A stretch of 64,000 nucleotides of DNA, from contig NC_134442.1 in NCBI RefSeq assembly GCF_030867145.1, positions 945,001 through 1,009,000 of the forward strand. The letters are read 5' to 3'. The position numbers and the translations under genes were made by a program. This document shows positions 36,142-51,943 of the stretch, in pieces. The DNA is from Opisthocomus hoazin. Its lineage: Eukaryota > Chordata > Aves > Opisthocomiformes > Opisthocomidae. The notes beneath the pieces are model-generated. The model was not told the DNA's origin and did no database searches. It saw nothing but the letters and a program-made list of their open reading frames with translations. How positions within the stretch are numbered: position 1 is the first letter of the stretch; the number at the start of each line of letters is the position of its first letter.

Positions 36142-36300
36142 ACAACATCACGCAGAGGAACGACATTGCCTTGCTGGAATTGGACCAGCCTGTCCAGTGC
36201 GGCTACTACGTGCAGCTTGCTTGTGTGCCCGACGCCTGGCTGAGAGTGTCGCAGCTGAGAAGCTGCTACATCAGTGGCTGGGGTTCCACGACTGCAAGAG
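36142..36300 (+). pseudogene. orphan acrosin exon 3 fragment, long unit 2
   Basis: Same fragment and junctions as at 26143, with the Gln145 and Ile170 variants and an intact donor. Confidence 0.88.
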
Positions 36301-37522
36301 GTGAGTTCCCAAAAGGGACTTGTTTGGCAGGCACAGAGTGACTTCTGCCAGCCCAAGCCCTTACCAAGAGAAACAAGTCCTTCAGCTTCACCTCAGGCAG
36401 GCCGGCGTTTCACTGCGCATTTGGCCAACAGAGAAAGTGATGGAGGAAGGTGGGGTCATCCCAGATCACAAAACAACTCTTCTCCAGAGCTGAAACTCAG
36501 CTTCTGGAATCTCCTGGCTCCTAGTCCTGGGTAATGTGCTTGATACGTCTGGGCTAAGCTCCTGAATCGTGAAGAAAAAGTTTTTCTTTGTGTAGGGGTG
36601 GCGCGACCACAGGTATTTCCAACATATTGTACAACCTCTCTGCGCCAGGAGAAACCTAGACTGAGAGAAGAAATGTGGAAATATCACCAGAGGAGGAGAG
36701 AGAAGGAGTGTGAGCTCGGGAAGGTGTGGATGCTGACAAGAAGCAGGTGCTCAAATGTTACTGCTTTGCACACACCCTGTGTGCTCACCTTCTCCCAGAA
36801 TCCCACAGCTGTGTAGCAGGAGGGCTTTGGTAGGGCAGTGTCAGCCTGACCTCAGCCGGGGCCTGGAGCAGAGCCTGCCCCTCCGACACCAGCATGGCTG
36901 CCTGGCAGCTGGGTGGGAAAATGGGAAATGGCAGCCCCCGGGGGAAGCAGGGATGCCCGGGGAGCATCCCAATGCCATCCCTTCCCAGCAGCCCAAGGCA
37001 GCACAGCGCACGCTGACCCCGGGTGTCCTTACAGCAGAGCCCCAGCTGCCCCGCTGGAGCACAGAGACCCCGAGGGGAGGAGGAGGGGAGACGCTTTAGG
37101 CAGCCTGCCCCCTCCCCAGACACCCCCGGGCATGGAAAGGCCCCGCGCCCTGCCAAGCCGGCGAGTCGCCACTCGTGCCACGGTGCAGAGGCGGCCACCT
37201 CCTGTGTGCTCTGGGCTGGCGCAGCCTTGCCCTGAGCCGGGGGAAGGTTCCCTGTGCCTCAGTCCAGAGTCCTCACCTGCAAAGCCTCATTTTCAGGGCC
37301 CTTTGGGCAGTGCCCTCCATGCTGTGCTGTCAGGCCGGGCCAGCCCTGCAGGGCGGGCGGTTGGACGGGGCGATGGCTGCCGCTCCCTCCCCAGCGGAAG
37401 CTCCCTGCTCTGCCGTGCCCACAGGGTCACCGCGAGCACCCAGCCCACCCTGTGGAGTTCATCACCACATCGCCTGGGAGCAGGGCAGGCACCGGAGGAG
37501 GGGAGAGCGGCCCCTCAGGCAG

Positions 37523-37798
37523 CCAATAGCGGAGAGCAGCACCTCAGGGGAGGGTGGGCCCCACACCATGGCAGAGCGACAGCCCAGGTAGCCAATCAGA
37601 GGTCACATTTCAAATGAAGGGCAGGCACCCAGCAGGGCAGCCTGAACGCAAAGGGGGCCAATCAGAGGCAGCGTCACCTCAGGGGAGGGTGGGCACTGCA
37701 TCTGGGCAGAGTGACAGCACTGTCAGCCAATGGCAGGTCATTCCCTCAGGTGAAGGGCAGGCACTGCAGCCCAGCAGCCTGACCACCCGGGGGCCAAT
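37523..37798 (+). promoter_or_regulatory. array of five CCAAT boxes, long unit 2
   Basis: Same five boxes and spacing as at 27524-27799. The Kozak-context ATG follows at 37909, and the Cys-rich candidate exon at 38309-38477. Confidence 0.55.
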
Positions 37799-38528
37799 CA
37801 GAGGCAGCAGCACCTCAGGGGAGGAGACTGACAGCCCTCCCGACCTCTGCCGGCCAAGACTACATGGGAAGGAGGCGGGCCCCGATTGCAGCCAGGCCCA
37901 GCTTCACCATGGCTCCTGTGGGGCCTGCCCCGAGGCCGAGCAGCCCCTGGACCAGGCCCAGGGCCCCTCCTCCCCCCTTCCACCGCTCCTCTCTGTCTCC
38001 TCTGCACCCCCCAGTTGTCCCCGTGTTCTGGAACCCCCCGTCTCCGTGATGCTGAGGCCGCCGGGGTGGCGGTGGGGTGGACAAGGCTGGGTGGGGGTGA
38101 TGCTTGCCCTGGGGCCATCGGCTCCCCCACATCCCCTCCGCGCAGCCCCAGCGACCCCGCAGCAGCCTGCAGGGTGGTAAGGAGGGGCAGGACGTGGCTG
38201 TCGTCCAGCGTCTGCCCTGAGGTGGCGAGGACGGAGGGGATGTGGGGCTGGAGTCTGCCCCCCGAAGCAGGGAGGTCCCAGGGCTGATGCTCTCCCCCAT
38301 CCCCACAGCTCCTGCACATCATCTCCTTCCTGACGCTGCCCGCCCTGCTGAGACGGGGCCAGACCTGCCCTTGCCTCCACGAGGGCTGCGACAGCGAGGC
38401 CACCTGCACCTCCTCTGCACCGCTCTCTGCCTGCTGCCGCCAGTGCCTGCCCCTGCAAGAGGGCCACCATCCTCAGCTGTGAGTCTGTCATTGCCAAGGG
38501 ACGGTGTGGGTGTAGCGCTTGGTCTCCA

Positions 38529-39419
38529 GGACTCATCTTTAGTGTCCAAACTTTTATTGTAGGTTTTAATGCCATCTTTTTAGGACCCAAAGCCTCCTTT
38601 TTAGGGTACAAACCCTCATTTCTAAGTTCCAAACCCACCTTTTAAGGTTCAAACACTCATCTTAAGGGCTCAAAGCTTCATTTTGAAGGTGCAGAGCCTC
38701 CTTTTCAGAGTCCAAAGCATTGTTTATAGGGTCCAAAGTCTCCATTTGTGGACCCAACCCTCATCTTTAGCTTCAAAAGCCTGCTTTTCAGGAGCCAAAG
38801 CCTCCATGTAGAATCGAAACTGCTCCTTTAGAGTTAAAAGTCTTGTTTGTTTAATGTTCCAAGCTTCATTCTGAGGGTTTAAAATCCCATTTTAACAGCA
38901 CAAAGCCCTGATTTTCAAACCCAAAGCATCACTTCAGGGCTTAAAACCATCAGAATTTCAGGGTTCAATGCCTCAGTGTAATTTCCAAAGCCCCATTTTC
39001 AGGGCCCAGTGCTCCATTCTTAAGCCCCAAGCCATTCTTTGGCGGGTCTAAACTCTGCTTTGGAGTTTTACACCTGAAAGCCTCCACTGCAGTGCCCAGA
39101 GCCCTCTATTTGGGACGAAATCTCCATTTCTGGAGGCCATGGAGGAACCAAGTCATTCCCCTCCTTTTCTGGGTCTAAAGCATCCTTTGTATCATCTAGC
39201 CCATCCTTTTGAGTGCCCAGAGCCCCATTTTCATGGCTGACACCCTCATTTATGGGATCCAAACCTGTCTTTTATCACTCACAACCTTCTTTTAGGGCCC
39301 ACAGTTCCATTTTGAGGGTCCTAACTCTCATTTTGGAGGCAGAAAGCCTCTTTTTAGGCTCCAGAGCTATATTTCTAGCATCCAAAGCATCACTTTGACT
39401 TTCCAAAGTCTTAGCTTTG
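38529..39419. repeat. 21-bp minisatellite, block 1, long unit 2
   Basis: Copy of the block at 28530 with almost no change in unit order, so the whole 10-kb unit was duplicated and the minisatellite did not expand separately. Confidence 0.85.
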
Positions 39420-40308
39420 GTGGCAGAGCAGAGAGCAGCCTGGTCCCACTGAGCGCAAGGCTGCTCTCCCGCCTCGGCTGCCCTCAGCCCGCCGTTGCTC
39501 TGCACACCGCTGCCCACGCGATGACCCACAGAGGTCCCTTCCAACCCCTAACACACCGCCCTGGCAGTTTGCCTGTGGAGCGCTGGGGACAGCTGCCCAG
39601 GGGAACGGGGAGATGGCTCTGCCCCGTCCTGCTGCGAGAGCAGGGCTCGGCCCTGGTGCTGAGGGCACTGAGCGTCTGCCTTGCTGCTCTCCAGCTCCTC
39701 CGGCGTGCATGGAGCCCTCCGTCACCAGGCATGGGAAGTGTGCGGCTCCAGCGTACGCACCCGTGGGTGTCCCAGGGCACATGTGGAGATCCCGCCTGGA
39801 CCCAGGGAGTGACAGCTCTGCAGCCGTTCGTTCAGGCGAGGTGAGCACGCTTTGTTTTTGCCCTGCGTTAGTGGGGCACGAAGCACTCAGCCCAGCCCTT
39901 GAGCGAGCTGTGCATGCTTTCAGCCAGCTGGCACTTGTGCCGCTGCTCAGGAGAGCCCCTGCAGGTGAAATTGCCGCCTTGGCTTGAAGAACAGGCCAGC
40001 ACTTCCCTGCTCTTGGGCTGTTGTCCTCTGCCCTAGGTGATTCCTGCACTGGCAAGTCCAAGAGACGCCTCTGTGAATGCCCGCCTGTGCAGTGCGTGTC
40101 CTTCTGGCCTGGGGCCGTCAAAGCAGATCTCCCTGCAGCTAAGTGATGGCTGGGAAATGCGTACCCTTGCAGCCCCAGTGTCCTCCAGTGACAACCTGCT
40201 GGTCAGCTGAGTCCCCAGGGCTGGCTCAAAGCCTGCACAGTGGGACGAAACTGCTGCCTCACAAGACCTCTTTCTGTCCTACAAGAGGTCGATGGTGATA
40301 GCACCATC

Positions 40309-41149
40309 TGGAGGGCCCAAAGCCTTTTTTTAGGGTGCAAACCCTCCTTTGCAGGGTCAAACCCTCATTGATAAGTTGCAAGCTTCGCTTTTACAATTCA
40401 CAGACTCTTATTAAGGGACCAAAGCATTCTCTTGAAGGCCCAGAGTCTGATTTGAGTGTCAAAGGGCTCCTTTTTAGAGTCCAAAGCCTTATTTGTAGGG
40501 TCTAAAGTCTCCTTTCATGGCACCAAAGCCTCATTATCTGGATCCATAGCCTAATTTAGAGGATCCAGTTGGCAAGCTGGAGGGTCCAAAGCCTCATTTT
40601 AGCATCCAAACTGCTCATTTTGGGTACAAAGCCTCACTTGTTTAATGACCGAAGCCTCATTTGGAGGCTCCAAAGACCTGTTTTTAGCATACAGAGCCCT
40701 AGCTTTTGGCACCAAAACATCATGTGAGGGCAAAAGTCCTGATTTGAGGGTTCAGCATCTCATTTTCATTTCCAAAGCCTTATTTTCACATCCCAACGCC
40801 CCATGCTTCAGGCCCAAACTCTTTTTTGGAGAGTCCAAAGTCTCATTTCTAGGGCCAAACCCCTCTTACAGCTCTAGGCCTGCACTGGAGTGTTTCGTTT
40901 TATTGGGCAACAGAGGATCCAAGAGGTTCCCCTCCTTTGCAGGGCCCAAAGCGTCATTTGTAGACACTCTCCATGCATTTTAGATCCCAGAGCCTTATTT
41001 GCAGGGCTGAAATCCTCATTTTTTTGGGTCCAAAGCTGTCTTTTATTAGCCATAGTCTTTTATAGGGCACACCGTTCCCTTGTTAGGGTTTAAACCCTCA
41101 CTTTCAGAGCAGAAAGCATCTTTTTAGGATCCAAAGCTCTATTGGTAGT
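40309..41149. repeat. 21-bp minisatellite, block 2, long unit 2
   Basis: Copy of the block at 30301 with the same unit order. Confidence 0.85.
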
Positions 41150-41660
41150 GACCTCCCCAGGGCCAGGACTCTGCGCTTCCCCTGGCTGCACTTGTTGGGG
41201 CTCTGCTGGGGCAGGGTGCGACCCTGGGCTGGTGCAGAGAGCAGCACCACGTCGTGACTCTGTGCAGGAGCAGGGTTTTGGGTGCCACCGTCGCGAGGCT
41301 GCGCCCAGCAGTGCAGGCTGGTCGGGGAGCAGCGCCCCGAGACGTGGGGGCAGAGGGTGAGGGAAGAGGGGGACAGGCATGGGGTGCTGAGCGATGGGGC
41401 ACGGGCTGGCCCTGGAGCCCCCCGGGCTGGAGACATCTGCCCCGGGACCAGTGCAGAGCTGCAGGCCTGGAGCTGGGCAGCACTTGCCTTGGGGAAGAAC
41501 AACAAAATAGTGCCTGGCACGCGCAGAAGGACCCCTCAGCGTTCACATCCCACCCCTCCCTGTAAAAGAAAAGCTAAAAAGGGTGAGGACAGCAAAGCCA
41601 TCTGCACTGTTGGTAACACTGAGACTTTTTCTGTCATTTGCATGCGTTTCTTTTATTTGG

Positions 41661-42202
41661 CTAATGGGATCTGGGAGCCCTTGAGGGCCAGCGTGTGGCG
41701 CAGCTGGTGGCCCAGTCCTGGTTCGGCCGTCTGGCGAGGGCCCCTCCAGGGTCCCTGGTGTGGTGCTGGCCTCTTCTTGGCTGGAGAGTCCTCAGAGCTG
41801 CTGGTGCACCGCTTTGGGGGTGGCCGTGGCCCCCCGGGGGCGTTCCCTGCCCCAGCTGGTAGTGGAGGGCCTGGGCACAGCCTCCCAAGGCTCCTCCTGG
41901 GGCTCTTCTTGCTCCGTGGGGATGGCAGCGGGAGCAGCGGGGCAGCTGCCAGGTGCCCACCAACAGCGGCGCATGAGGTGCCGAGGAGCTCGTCCGTGCC
42001 AGATCTCGCAGGGCTGCCGGGGAAGGCAGAGACCCTCCTCAGGAGGCAGCGGGGTCGGGGGCATCTTAGTCAACATGGCCATGACGGTGTCTTCCACCAT
42101 GGCTGCCTCCAACCCCCTGTTGTCAAAGATCTGCTCCAGCTCCTGCTGGACCCAGGGCTGCAGGGTCTGCAGGAGCATTGGGTGGTTCTGGAAAAGGTCC
42201 AT
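41661..42202 (-). pseudogene. minus-strand terminal exon, possibly Topors-like, long unit 2 (frameshifted)
   Basis: Same structure as in unit 1, with the replaced segment and early stop (41792). A few bases differ near 42030-42045 (GAGACCCTCCTCAGGAGG), changing Ser to Pro and Phe to Leu. The polyadenylation AATAAA on the minus strand is kept. Confidence 0.35.
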
Positions 42203-43059
42203 CCCATTCGGGGTACAATATAATACAGACAATAATAAACTGTATAGCGCAGTCCCATACCTACCATACCCACGATACCCACAATGGCTGCAAAACAATA
42301 AAAACTACACAATACGTACTGTACAGAGCAATGCATACTCTACATACAGTAATCTACATGCAACATATTATAAAACAAAATACCTTAGAAAACTAAACAC
42401 TCGAGAATGACCAAGCGCCACCCCCACCCCGTCCCTTGGCAATGACAGAGCCAGCGTGGAGCGTGCTCCATCTGTGTTTCGCTGTGCTTTGTGCAGGACA
42501 GGATGGCAGTGCTTGGCTATGCTTGGTTGATTTGGCTTGCACATCCCTGCTTGCCTGCCGCGGCTGTAAGCAGATTGGCTCTTCAGCCCCCAACCAGGTG
42601 CCTACTGCCTGTAGTAGTTCCGTTCTGCGGTGTCAGTTTCTTTGGGAAGGACCTGGTGGCAAGCGGCTGCGCAGAGCGGGGTGGCAGTGAACTTCCCAAA
42701 GAGGCTATGGTGCCACACTTGGTTTTCCCGGCTAGCTGTTAGCAGGCAGCACTGGGAGGCAGGCGCTGCTGCCTGCCACGAGGTCTGCAGAGCCTCGTCC
42801 CGCAAGCAGAGCATTCAGCGGGGGTCTGCTGGGGGTGTCCGAGCCCAGCTTCTGCCTCCCCTCCTGCTCGGAACCCTCCATGTTGCCCGCCCCCCCCTAG
42901 AATCCACCGTGCCCAGCACCCGGAACCAGCCACTCTGTGACATCAGCCACGGGGCCAAGGGTTCCCTGGGCAGCGGGACTGCTGCAGGCACTACGTCGGC
43001 TGCTGCACTGCTGGCCACCAGCTCTCGCTTCTTGCAGCTGCCACGTGCCGCTGGCAGCC

Positions 43060-45538
<2,479 letters not shown>

Positions 45539-46135
45539 GGAGCAGGATCAACAGGAACCAGCGCAGGCTGCACTGGACCATGATGATTTCCTTCTGGGGC
45601 AATGCCTGCTGCTCCAAAGGCAGCCTCAGCATCAAAGGCCTGCTCTGTGCTGCCCGCTCTCCTCCCCGTGCACACAAATGCTGAAGCTGACTTAGTTCTT
45701 GGAATAAAGTTGCCAGGTTTCACAGTTAACCGTGCCTGAGTCCAATTCACTCTCGTGCGCAAGGCAAGCATTTCCATGCCCGGCAAAATGAGGCTGCAGG
45801 CAGTCAAGGAGGGCACAAAGGGCAAGAGTCGCTCAGCAGGGCTGACACCATGCCTGGTCAGACAGGAGCGTGCTCAGAGCCACCATGGCATGAAGAAGAC
45901 TGGCACATTGAGGTTAGAAAGAGGACGCAAAATAATGATGTGGCGTGCAGACAACTCTGGGGATGATGATTAGGACCTGGTTGAAGCATCTGCTAATTGG
46001 AAAGATGAAAGAAAGCTGGCAGGAGTTACAGTGCCATGAGGAAAAGCCAGACGTCACCAGAAGTTAAGGGGGAATGGTGTGAGAGGTGACCAGACTTCAG
46101 CAATATCTGAAGGAAGAGCTGGGGTCATTCTGGGG

Positions 46136-46294
46136 ACAACATCACGCAGAGGAACGACATTGCCTTGCTGGAATTGGACCAGCCTGTCCAGTGCGGCTAC
46201 TACGTGCAGCTTGCTTGTGTGCCCGACGCCTGGCTGAGAGTGTCGCAGCTGAGAAGCTGTTACATCAGTGGCTGGGGTTCCACGACTGCAAGAG
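46136..46294 (+). pseudogene. orphan acrosin exon 3 fragment, long unit 3
   Basis: Same fragment as at 26143 with one extra silent change (TGT for TGC). The flanking spacer reads GAGAGGTGACC in place of GAGAGGTGGCC. Confidence 0.88.
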
Positions 46295-46885
46295 GTGAGT
46301 TCCCAAAAGGGACTTGTTTGGCAGGCACAGAGTGACTTCTGCCAGCCCAAGCCCTTACCAAGAGAAACAAGTCCTTCAGCTTCACCTCAGGCAGGCCGGC
46401 GTTTCACTGCGCATTTGGCCAACAGAGAAAGTGATGGAGGAAGGTGGGGTCATCCCAGATCACAAAACAACTCTTCTCCAGAGCTGAAACTCAGCTTCTG
46501 GAATCTCCTGGCTCCTAGTCCTGGGTAATGTGCTTGATACGTCTGGGCTAAGCTCCTGAATCGTGAAGAAAAAGTTTTTCTTTGTGTAGGGGTGGCGCGA
46601 CCACAGGTATTTCCAACATATTGTACAACCTCTCTGCTCCAGGAGAAACCTAGACTGAGAGAAGAAATGTGGAAATATCACCAGAGGAGGAGAGAGAAGG
46701 AGTGTGAGCTCGGGAAGGTGTGGATGCTGACAAGAAGCAGGTGCTCAAATGTTACTGCTTTGCACACACCCTGTGTGCTCACCTTCTCCCAGAATCCCAC
46801 AGCTGTGTAGCAGGAGGGCTTTGGTAGGGCAGTGTCAGCCTGACCTCAGCCGGGGCCTGGAGCAGAGCCTGCCCCTCCGACACCA

Positions 46886-47595
46886 GCATGGCTGCCTGGC
46901 AGCTGGGTGGGAAAATGGGAAATGGCAGCCCCCGGGGGAAGCAGGGATGCCCGGGGAGCATCCCAATGCCATCCCTTCCCAGCAGCCCAAGGCAGCACAG
47001 CGCACGCTGACCCCGGGTGTCCTTACAGCAGAGCCCCAGCTGCCCCGCTGGAGCACAGAGACCCCGAGGGGAGGAGGAGGGGAGACGCTTTAGGCAGCCT
47101 GTCCCCTCCCCAGACACCCCCGGGCATGGAAAGGCCCCGCGCCCTGCCAAGCCGGCGAGTCGCCACTCGTGCCACGGTGCAGAGGCGGCCACCTCCTGTG
47201 TGCTCTGGGCTGGCGCAGCCTTGCCCTGAGCCGGGGGAAGGTTCCCTGTGCCTCAGTCCAGAGTCCTCACCTGCAAAGCCTCATTTTCAGGGCCAAAATC
47301 CTCATTGTGGGGGCCCCAACCTGTCTGTTCTTGCCCACAGCCGCGGATTTCCCTGTCCCACTTCACCGCTCTCCACAGCTTCCCCAGGAGGGGACGTGAG
47401 AGGAAGGTGCTGAGCTCTGCTGCTGGGGTCCAGGGACAGGACGCATGGGAACGGCTCAGAGCTGCGTCAGGGCAGGTTCAGCTGGGCACGAGGATCCGTT
47501 TCTGCACCGAGAGGGCGGCCGGGCGCTGGGACAGGCTACCTGAGAGGCGGTCGGTGCCCCCGGCCTGTCCGTGCCCAGGAGCCCTTTGGGCAGTG
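46886..47595 (+). repeat. segment with an inverted homologue beyond the array, unit 3 (complete form)
   Basis: Collinear with the reverse complement of 63.06-63.77 kb, through two 21-bp minisatellite-like units (TTTTCAGGGCCAAAATCCTC) and into a CR1 piece. Units 1 and 2 lack the 289 bp between AGGGCC and CTTTGGGC. Confidence 0.78.
47361..47595 (+). mobile_element. CR1 LINE fragment in long unit 3
   Basis: Carries typical CR1 3'-region wording (GGAACGGCTCAGAGCTGCGTC, GAGAGGGCGGCCGGG, GGGACAGGCTACCTGAGAGG). It ends at CCCTTTGGGCAGTGCCCTC without the CR1 terminus. The homologous element at 62961-63305 has the complete 3' end. Confidence 0.7.
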
Positions 47596-47805
47596 CCCTC
47601 CATGCTGTGCTGTCAGGCCGGGCCAGCCCTGCAGGGCGGGCGGTTGGACGGGGCGATGGCTGCCGCTCCCTCCCCAGCGGAAGCTCCCTGCTCTGCCGTG
47701 CCCACAGGGTCACCGCGAGCACCCAGCCCACCCTGTGGAGTTCATCACCACATTGCCTGGGAGCAGGGCAGGCACCGGCGGAGGGGAGAGCGGCCCCTCA
47801 GGCAG

Positions 47806-48081
47806 CCAATAGCGGAGAGCAGCACCTCAGGGGAGGGTGGGCCCCACACCATGGCAGAGCGACAGCCCAGGTAGCCAATCAGAGGTCACATTTCAAATGA
47901 AGGGCAGGCACCCAGCAGGGCAGCCTGAACGCAAAGGGGGCCAATCAGAGGCAGCGTCACCTCAGGGGAGGGTGGGCATTGCATCTGGGCAGAGTGACAG
48001 CACTGTCAGCCAATGGCAGGTCATTCCCTCAGGTGAAGGGCAGGCACTGTAACCCAGCAGCCTGACCACTCGGGGGCCAAT
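47806..48081 (+). promoter_or_regulatory. array of five CCAAT boxes, long unit 3
   Basis: All five CCAAT boxes and their spacing are kept although nearby bases vary (CATTGCATC, CACTGTAACCC, CCACTCGG). The following ATG is at 48192 and the Cys-rich candidate exon at 48592-48760. Confidence 0.55.
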
Positions 48082-48811
48082 CAGAGGCAGCAGCACCTCA
48101 GGGGAGGAGACTGACAGCCCTCCCGACCTCTGCCGGCCAAGACTACATGGGAAGGAGGCGGGCCCCGATTGCAGCCAGGCCCAGCTTCACCATGGCTCCT
48201 GTGGGGCCTGCCCCGAGGCCGAGCAGCCCCTGGACCAGGCCCAGGGCCCCTCCTCCCCTCTTCCACTGCTCCTCTCTGTCTCCTCTGCACCCCCCAGTTG
48301 TCCCCGTGTTCTTGAACCCCCCGTCTCCGTGATGCTGAGGCCGCCGGGGTGGCGGTGGGGTGGACAAGGCTGGGTGGGGGTGATGCTTGCCCTGGGGCCA
48401 TCGGCTCCCCCACATCCCCTCCGCGCAGCCCCAGCGACCCCGCAGCAGCCTGCAGGGTGGTGAGGAGGGGCAGGACGTGGCTGCCGTCCAGCGTCTGCCC
48501 TGAGGTGGCGAGGACGGGGGGGATGTGGGACTGGGGTCTGCCCCCCGAAGCAGGGAGGTCCCAGGGCTGATGCTCTCCCCCATCCCCACAGCTCCTGCAC
48601 ATCATCTCCTTCCTGACGCTGCCCGCCCTGCTGAGACGGGGCCAGACCTGCCATTGCCTCCACGAGGGCTGCGACAGCGAGGCCACCTGCACCTCCTCTG
48701 CACCGCTCTCTGCCTGCTGCCGCCAGTGCCTGCCCCTGCAAGAGGGCCACCATCCTCAGCTGTGAGTCTGTCATTGCCAAGGGACGGTGTGGGTGTAGCG
48801 CTTGGTCTCCA

Positions 48812-49702
48812 GGACTCATCTTTAGTGTCCAAACTTTTATTGTAGGTTTTAATGCCATCTTTTTAGGACCCAAAGCCTCCTTTTTAGGGTACAAACCCTC
48901 ATTTCTAAGTTCCAAACCCAACTTTTAAGGTTCAAACACTCATCTTAAGGGCTCAAAGCATCATTTTGAAGGTGCAGAGCCTCCTTTTCAGAGTCCAAAG
49001 CATTGTTTATAGGGTCCAAAGTCTCCATTTGTGGACCCAACCCTCAACTTTAGCTTCAAAAGCCTGCTTTTCAGGAGCCAAAGCCTCCATGTAGAATCGA
49101 AACTGCTCCTTTAGAGTTAAAAGTCTTGTTTGTTTAATGTCCCAAGCTTCATTCTGAGGGTCTAAAATCCCATTTTAACAGCACAAAGCCCTGATTTTCA
49201 AACCCAAAGCATCACTTCAGGGCTTAAAACCATCAGAATTTCAGGGTTCAATGCCTCAGTGTAATTTCCAAAGCCCCATTTTCAGGGCCCAGTGCTCCAT
49301 TCTTAAGCCCCAAGCCATTCTTTGGCGGGTCTAAACTCTGCTTTGGAGTTTTACACCTGAAAGCCTCCACTGCAGTGCCCAGAGCCCTCTATTTGGGACG
49401 AAATCTCCATTTCTGGAGGCCATGGAGGAACCAAGTCATTCCCCTCCTTTTCTGGGTCTAAAGCATCCTTTGTATCATCTAGCCCATCCTTTTGAGTGCC
49501 CAGAGCCCCATTTTCATGGCTGACACCCTCATTTATGGGATCCAAACCTGTCTTTTATCACTCACAACCTTCTTTTAGGGCCCACAGTTCCATTTTGAGG
49601 GTCCTAACTCTCATTTTGGAGGCAGAAAGCCTCTTTTTAGGCTCCAGAGCTATATTTCTAGCATCCAAAGCATCATTTTGACTTTCCAAAGTCTTAGCTT
49701 TG
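48812..49702. repeat. 21-bp minisatellite, block 1, long unit 3
   Basis: Same unit order as in units 1 and 2 with more substitutions (for example AAGCATC for AAGCTTC, CTCAACTTT for CTCATCTTT). Confidence 0.85.
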
Positions 49703-50591
49703 GTGGCAGAGCAGAGAGCAGCCTGGTCCCACTGAGCGCAAGGCTGCTCTCCCGCCTCGGCTGCCCTCAGCCCGCCGTTGCTCTGCACACCGCTGCCCAC
49801 GCGATGACCCACAGAGGTCCCTTCCAACTCCTAACACACCGCCCTGGCAGTTTGCCTGTGGAGCGCTGGGGACAGCTGCCCAGGGGAACGGGGAGATGGC
49901 TCTGCCCCGTCCTGCTGCGAGAGCAGGGCTCGGCCCTGGTGCTGAGGGCACTGAGCGTCTGCCTTGCTGCTCTCCAGCTCCTCCGGCGTGCGTGGAGCCC
50001 TCCGTCACCAGGCATGGGAAGTGTGCGGCTCCAGCGTACGCACCCGTGGGTGTCCCAGGGCACACGTGGAGATCCCGCCTGGACCCAGGGAGTGACAGCT
50101 CTGCAGCCGTTCGTTCAGGCGAGGAGAGCATGCTTTGTTTTTGCCCTGCGTTAGTGGGGCACGAAGCACTCAGCCCAGCCCTTGAGCGAGCTGTGCATGC
50201 TTTCAGCCAGCTGGCACTTGTGCCGCTGCTCAGGAGAGCCCCTGCAGGTGAAATTGCCGCCTTGGCTTGAAGAACAGGCCAGCACTTCCCTGCTCTTGGG
50301 CTGTTGTCCTCTGCCCTAGGTGATTCCTGCCCTGGCAAGTCCAAGAGACGCCTCTGTGAATACCCGCCTGTGCAGTGCGTGTCCTTCTGGCCTGGGGCCG
50401 TCAAAGCAGATCTCCCTGCAGCTAAGTGATGGCTGGGAAATGCGTACCCTTGCAGCCCCAGTGTCCTCCAGTGACAACCTGCTGGTCAGCTGAGTCCCCA
50501 GGGCTGGCTCAAAGCCTGCACAGTGGGACGAAACTGCTGCCTCACAAGACCTCTTTCTGTCCTACAAGAGGTCGATGGTGATAGCACCATC

Positions 50592-51432
50592 TGGAGGGCC
50601 CAAAGCCTTTTTTTAGTGTCCAAACCCTCCTTTGCAGGGTCAAACCCTCATTGATAAGTTGCAAGCTTCGCTTTTACAATTCACAGTCTCTTATTAAGGG
50701 ACCAAAGCATTCTCTTGAAGGCCCAAAGTCTGATTTGAGTGTCAAAGGGCTCATTTTTAGAGTCCAAAGCCTTATTTGTAGGGTCTAAAGTCTCCTTTCA
50801 TGGCACCAAAGCCTCATTATCTGGATCCATAGCCTAATTTAGAGGATCCAGTCGGCAAGCTGGAGGGTCCAAAGCCTCATTTTAGCATCCAAACTGCTCA
50901 TTTTGGGTACAAAGCCTCACTTGTTTAATGACCGAAGCCTCATTTGGAGGCTCCAAAGACCAGTTTTTAGCATACAGAGCCCTAGCTTTTGGCACCAAAA
51001 CATCATGTGAGGGCAAAAGTCCTGATTTGAGGGTTCAGCATCTCATTTTCATTTCCAAAGCCTTATTTTCACATCCCAACGCCCCATGCTTCAGGCCCAA
51101 ACTCTTTTTTGGAGAGTCCAAAGTCTCATTTCTAGGGCCAAACCCCTCTTACAGCTCTAGGCCTGCACTGGAGTGTTTCGTTTTTTTGGGCAACAGAGGA
51201 TCCAAGAGGTTCCCCTCCTTTGCAGGGCCCAAAGCGTCATTTGTAGACACTCTCCATCCATTTTAGATCCCAGAGCCTTATTTGCAGGGCTGAAATCCTC
51301 ATTTTTTTGGGTCCAAAGCTGTCTTTTATTAGCCATAGTCTTTGTTAGGGCACACCGTTCCCTTGTTAGGGTTTAAACCCTCACTTTCAGAGCAGAAAGC
51401 ATCTTTTTAGGATCCAAAGCTCTATTGGTAGT
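50592..51432. repeat. 21-bp minisatellite, block 2, long unit 3
   Basis: Same unit order as at 30301. Variants include TTTAGTGTCCAAACC and TTTTTTTGGGCAACAG. Confidence 0.85.
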
Positions 51433-51943
51433 GACCTCCCCAGGGCCAGGACTCTGCGCTTCCCCTGGCTGCACTTGTTGGGGCTCTGCTGGGGCAGGGT
51501 GCGACCCTGGGCTGGTGCAGAGAGCAGCACCACGTCGTGACTCTGTGCAGGAGCAGGGTTTTGGGTGCCACCGTCGCGAGGCTGCGCCCAGCAGTGCAGG
51601 CTGGTCGGGGAGCAGCGCCCCGAGACGTGGGGGCAGAGGGTGCGGGAAGAGGGGGACAGGCGTGGGGTGCTGAGCGATGGGGCACGGGCTGGCCCTGGAG
51701 CCCCCCGGGCTGGAGACATCTGCCCCGGGACCAGTGCAGAGCTGCAGGCCTGGAGCTGGGCAGCACTTGCCTTGGGGAAGAACAACAAAATAGTGCCTGG
51801 CACGCGCAGAAGGACCCCTCAGCGTTCACATCCCGCCCCTCCCTGTAAAAGAAAAGCTAAAAAGGGTGAGGACAGCAAAGCCATCTGCACTGTTGGTAAC
51901 ACTGAGACTTTTTCTGTCATTTGCATGCGTTTCTTTTATTTGG

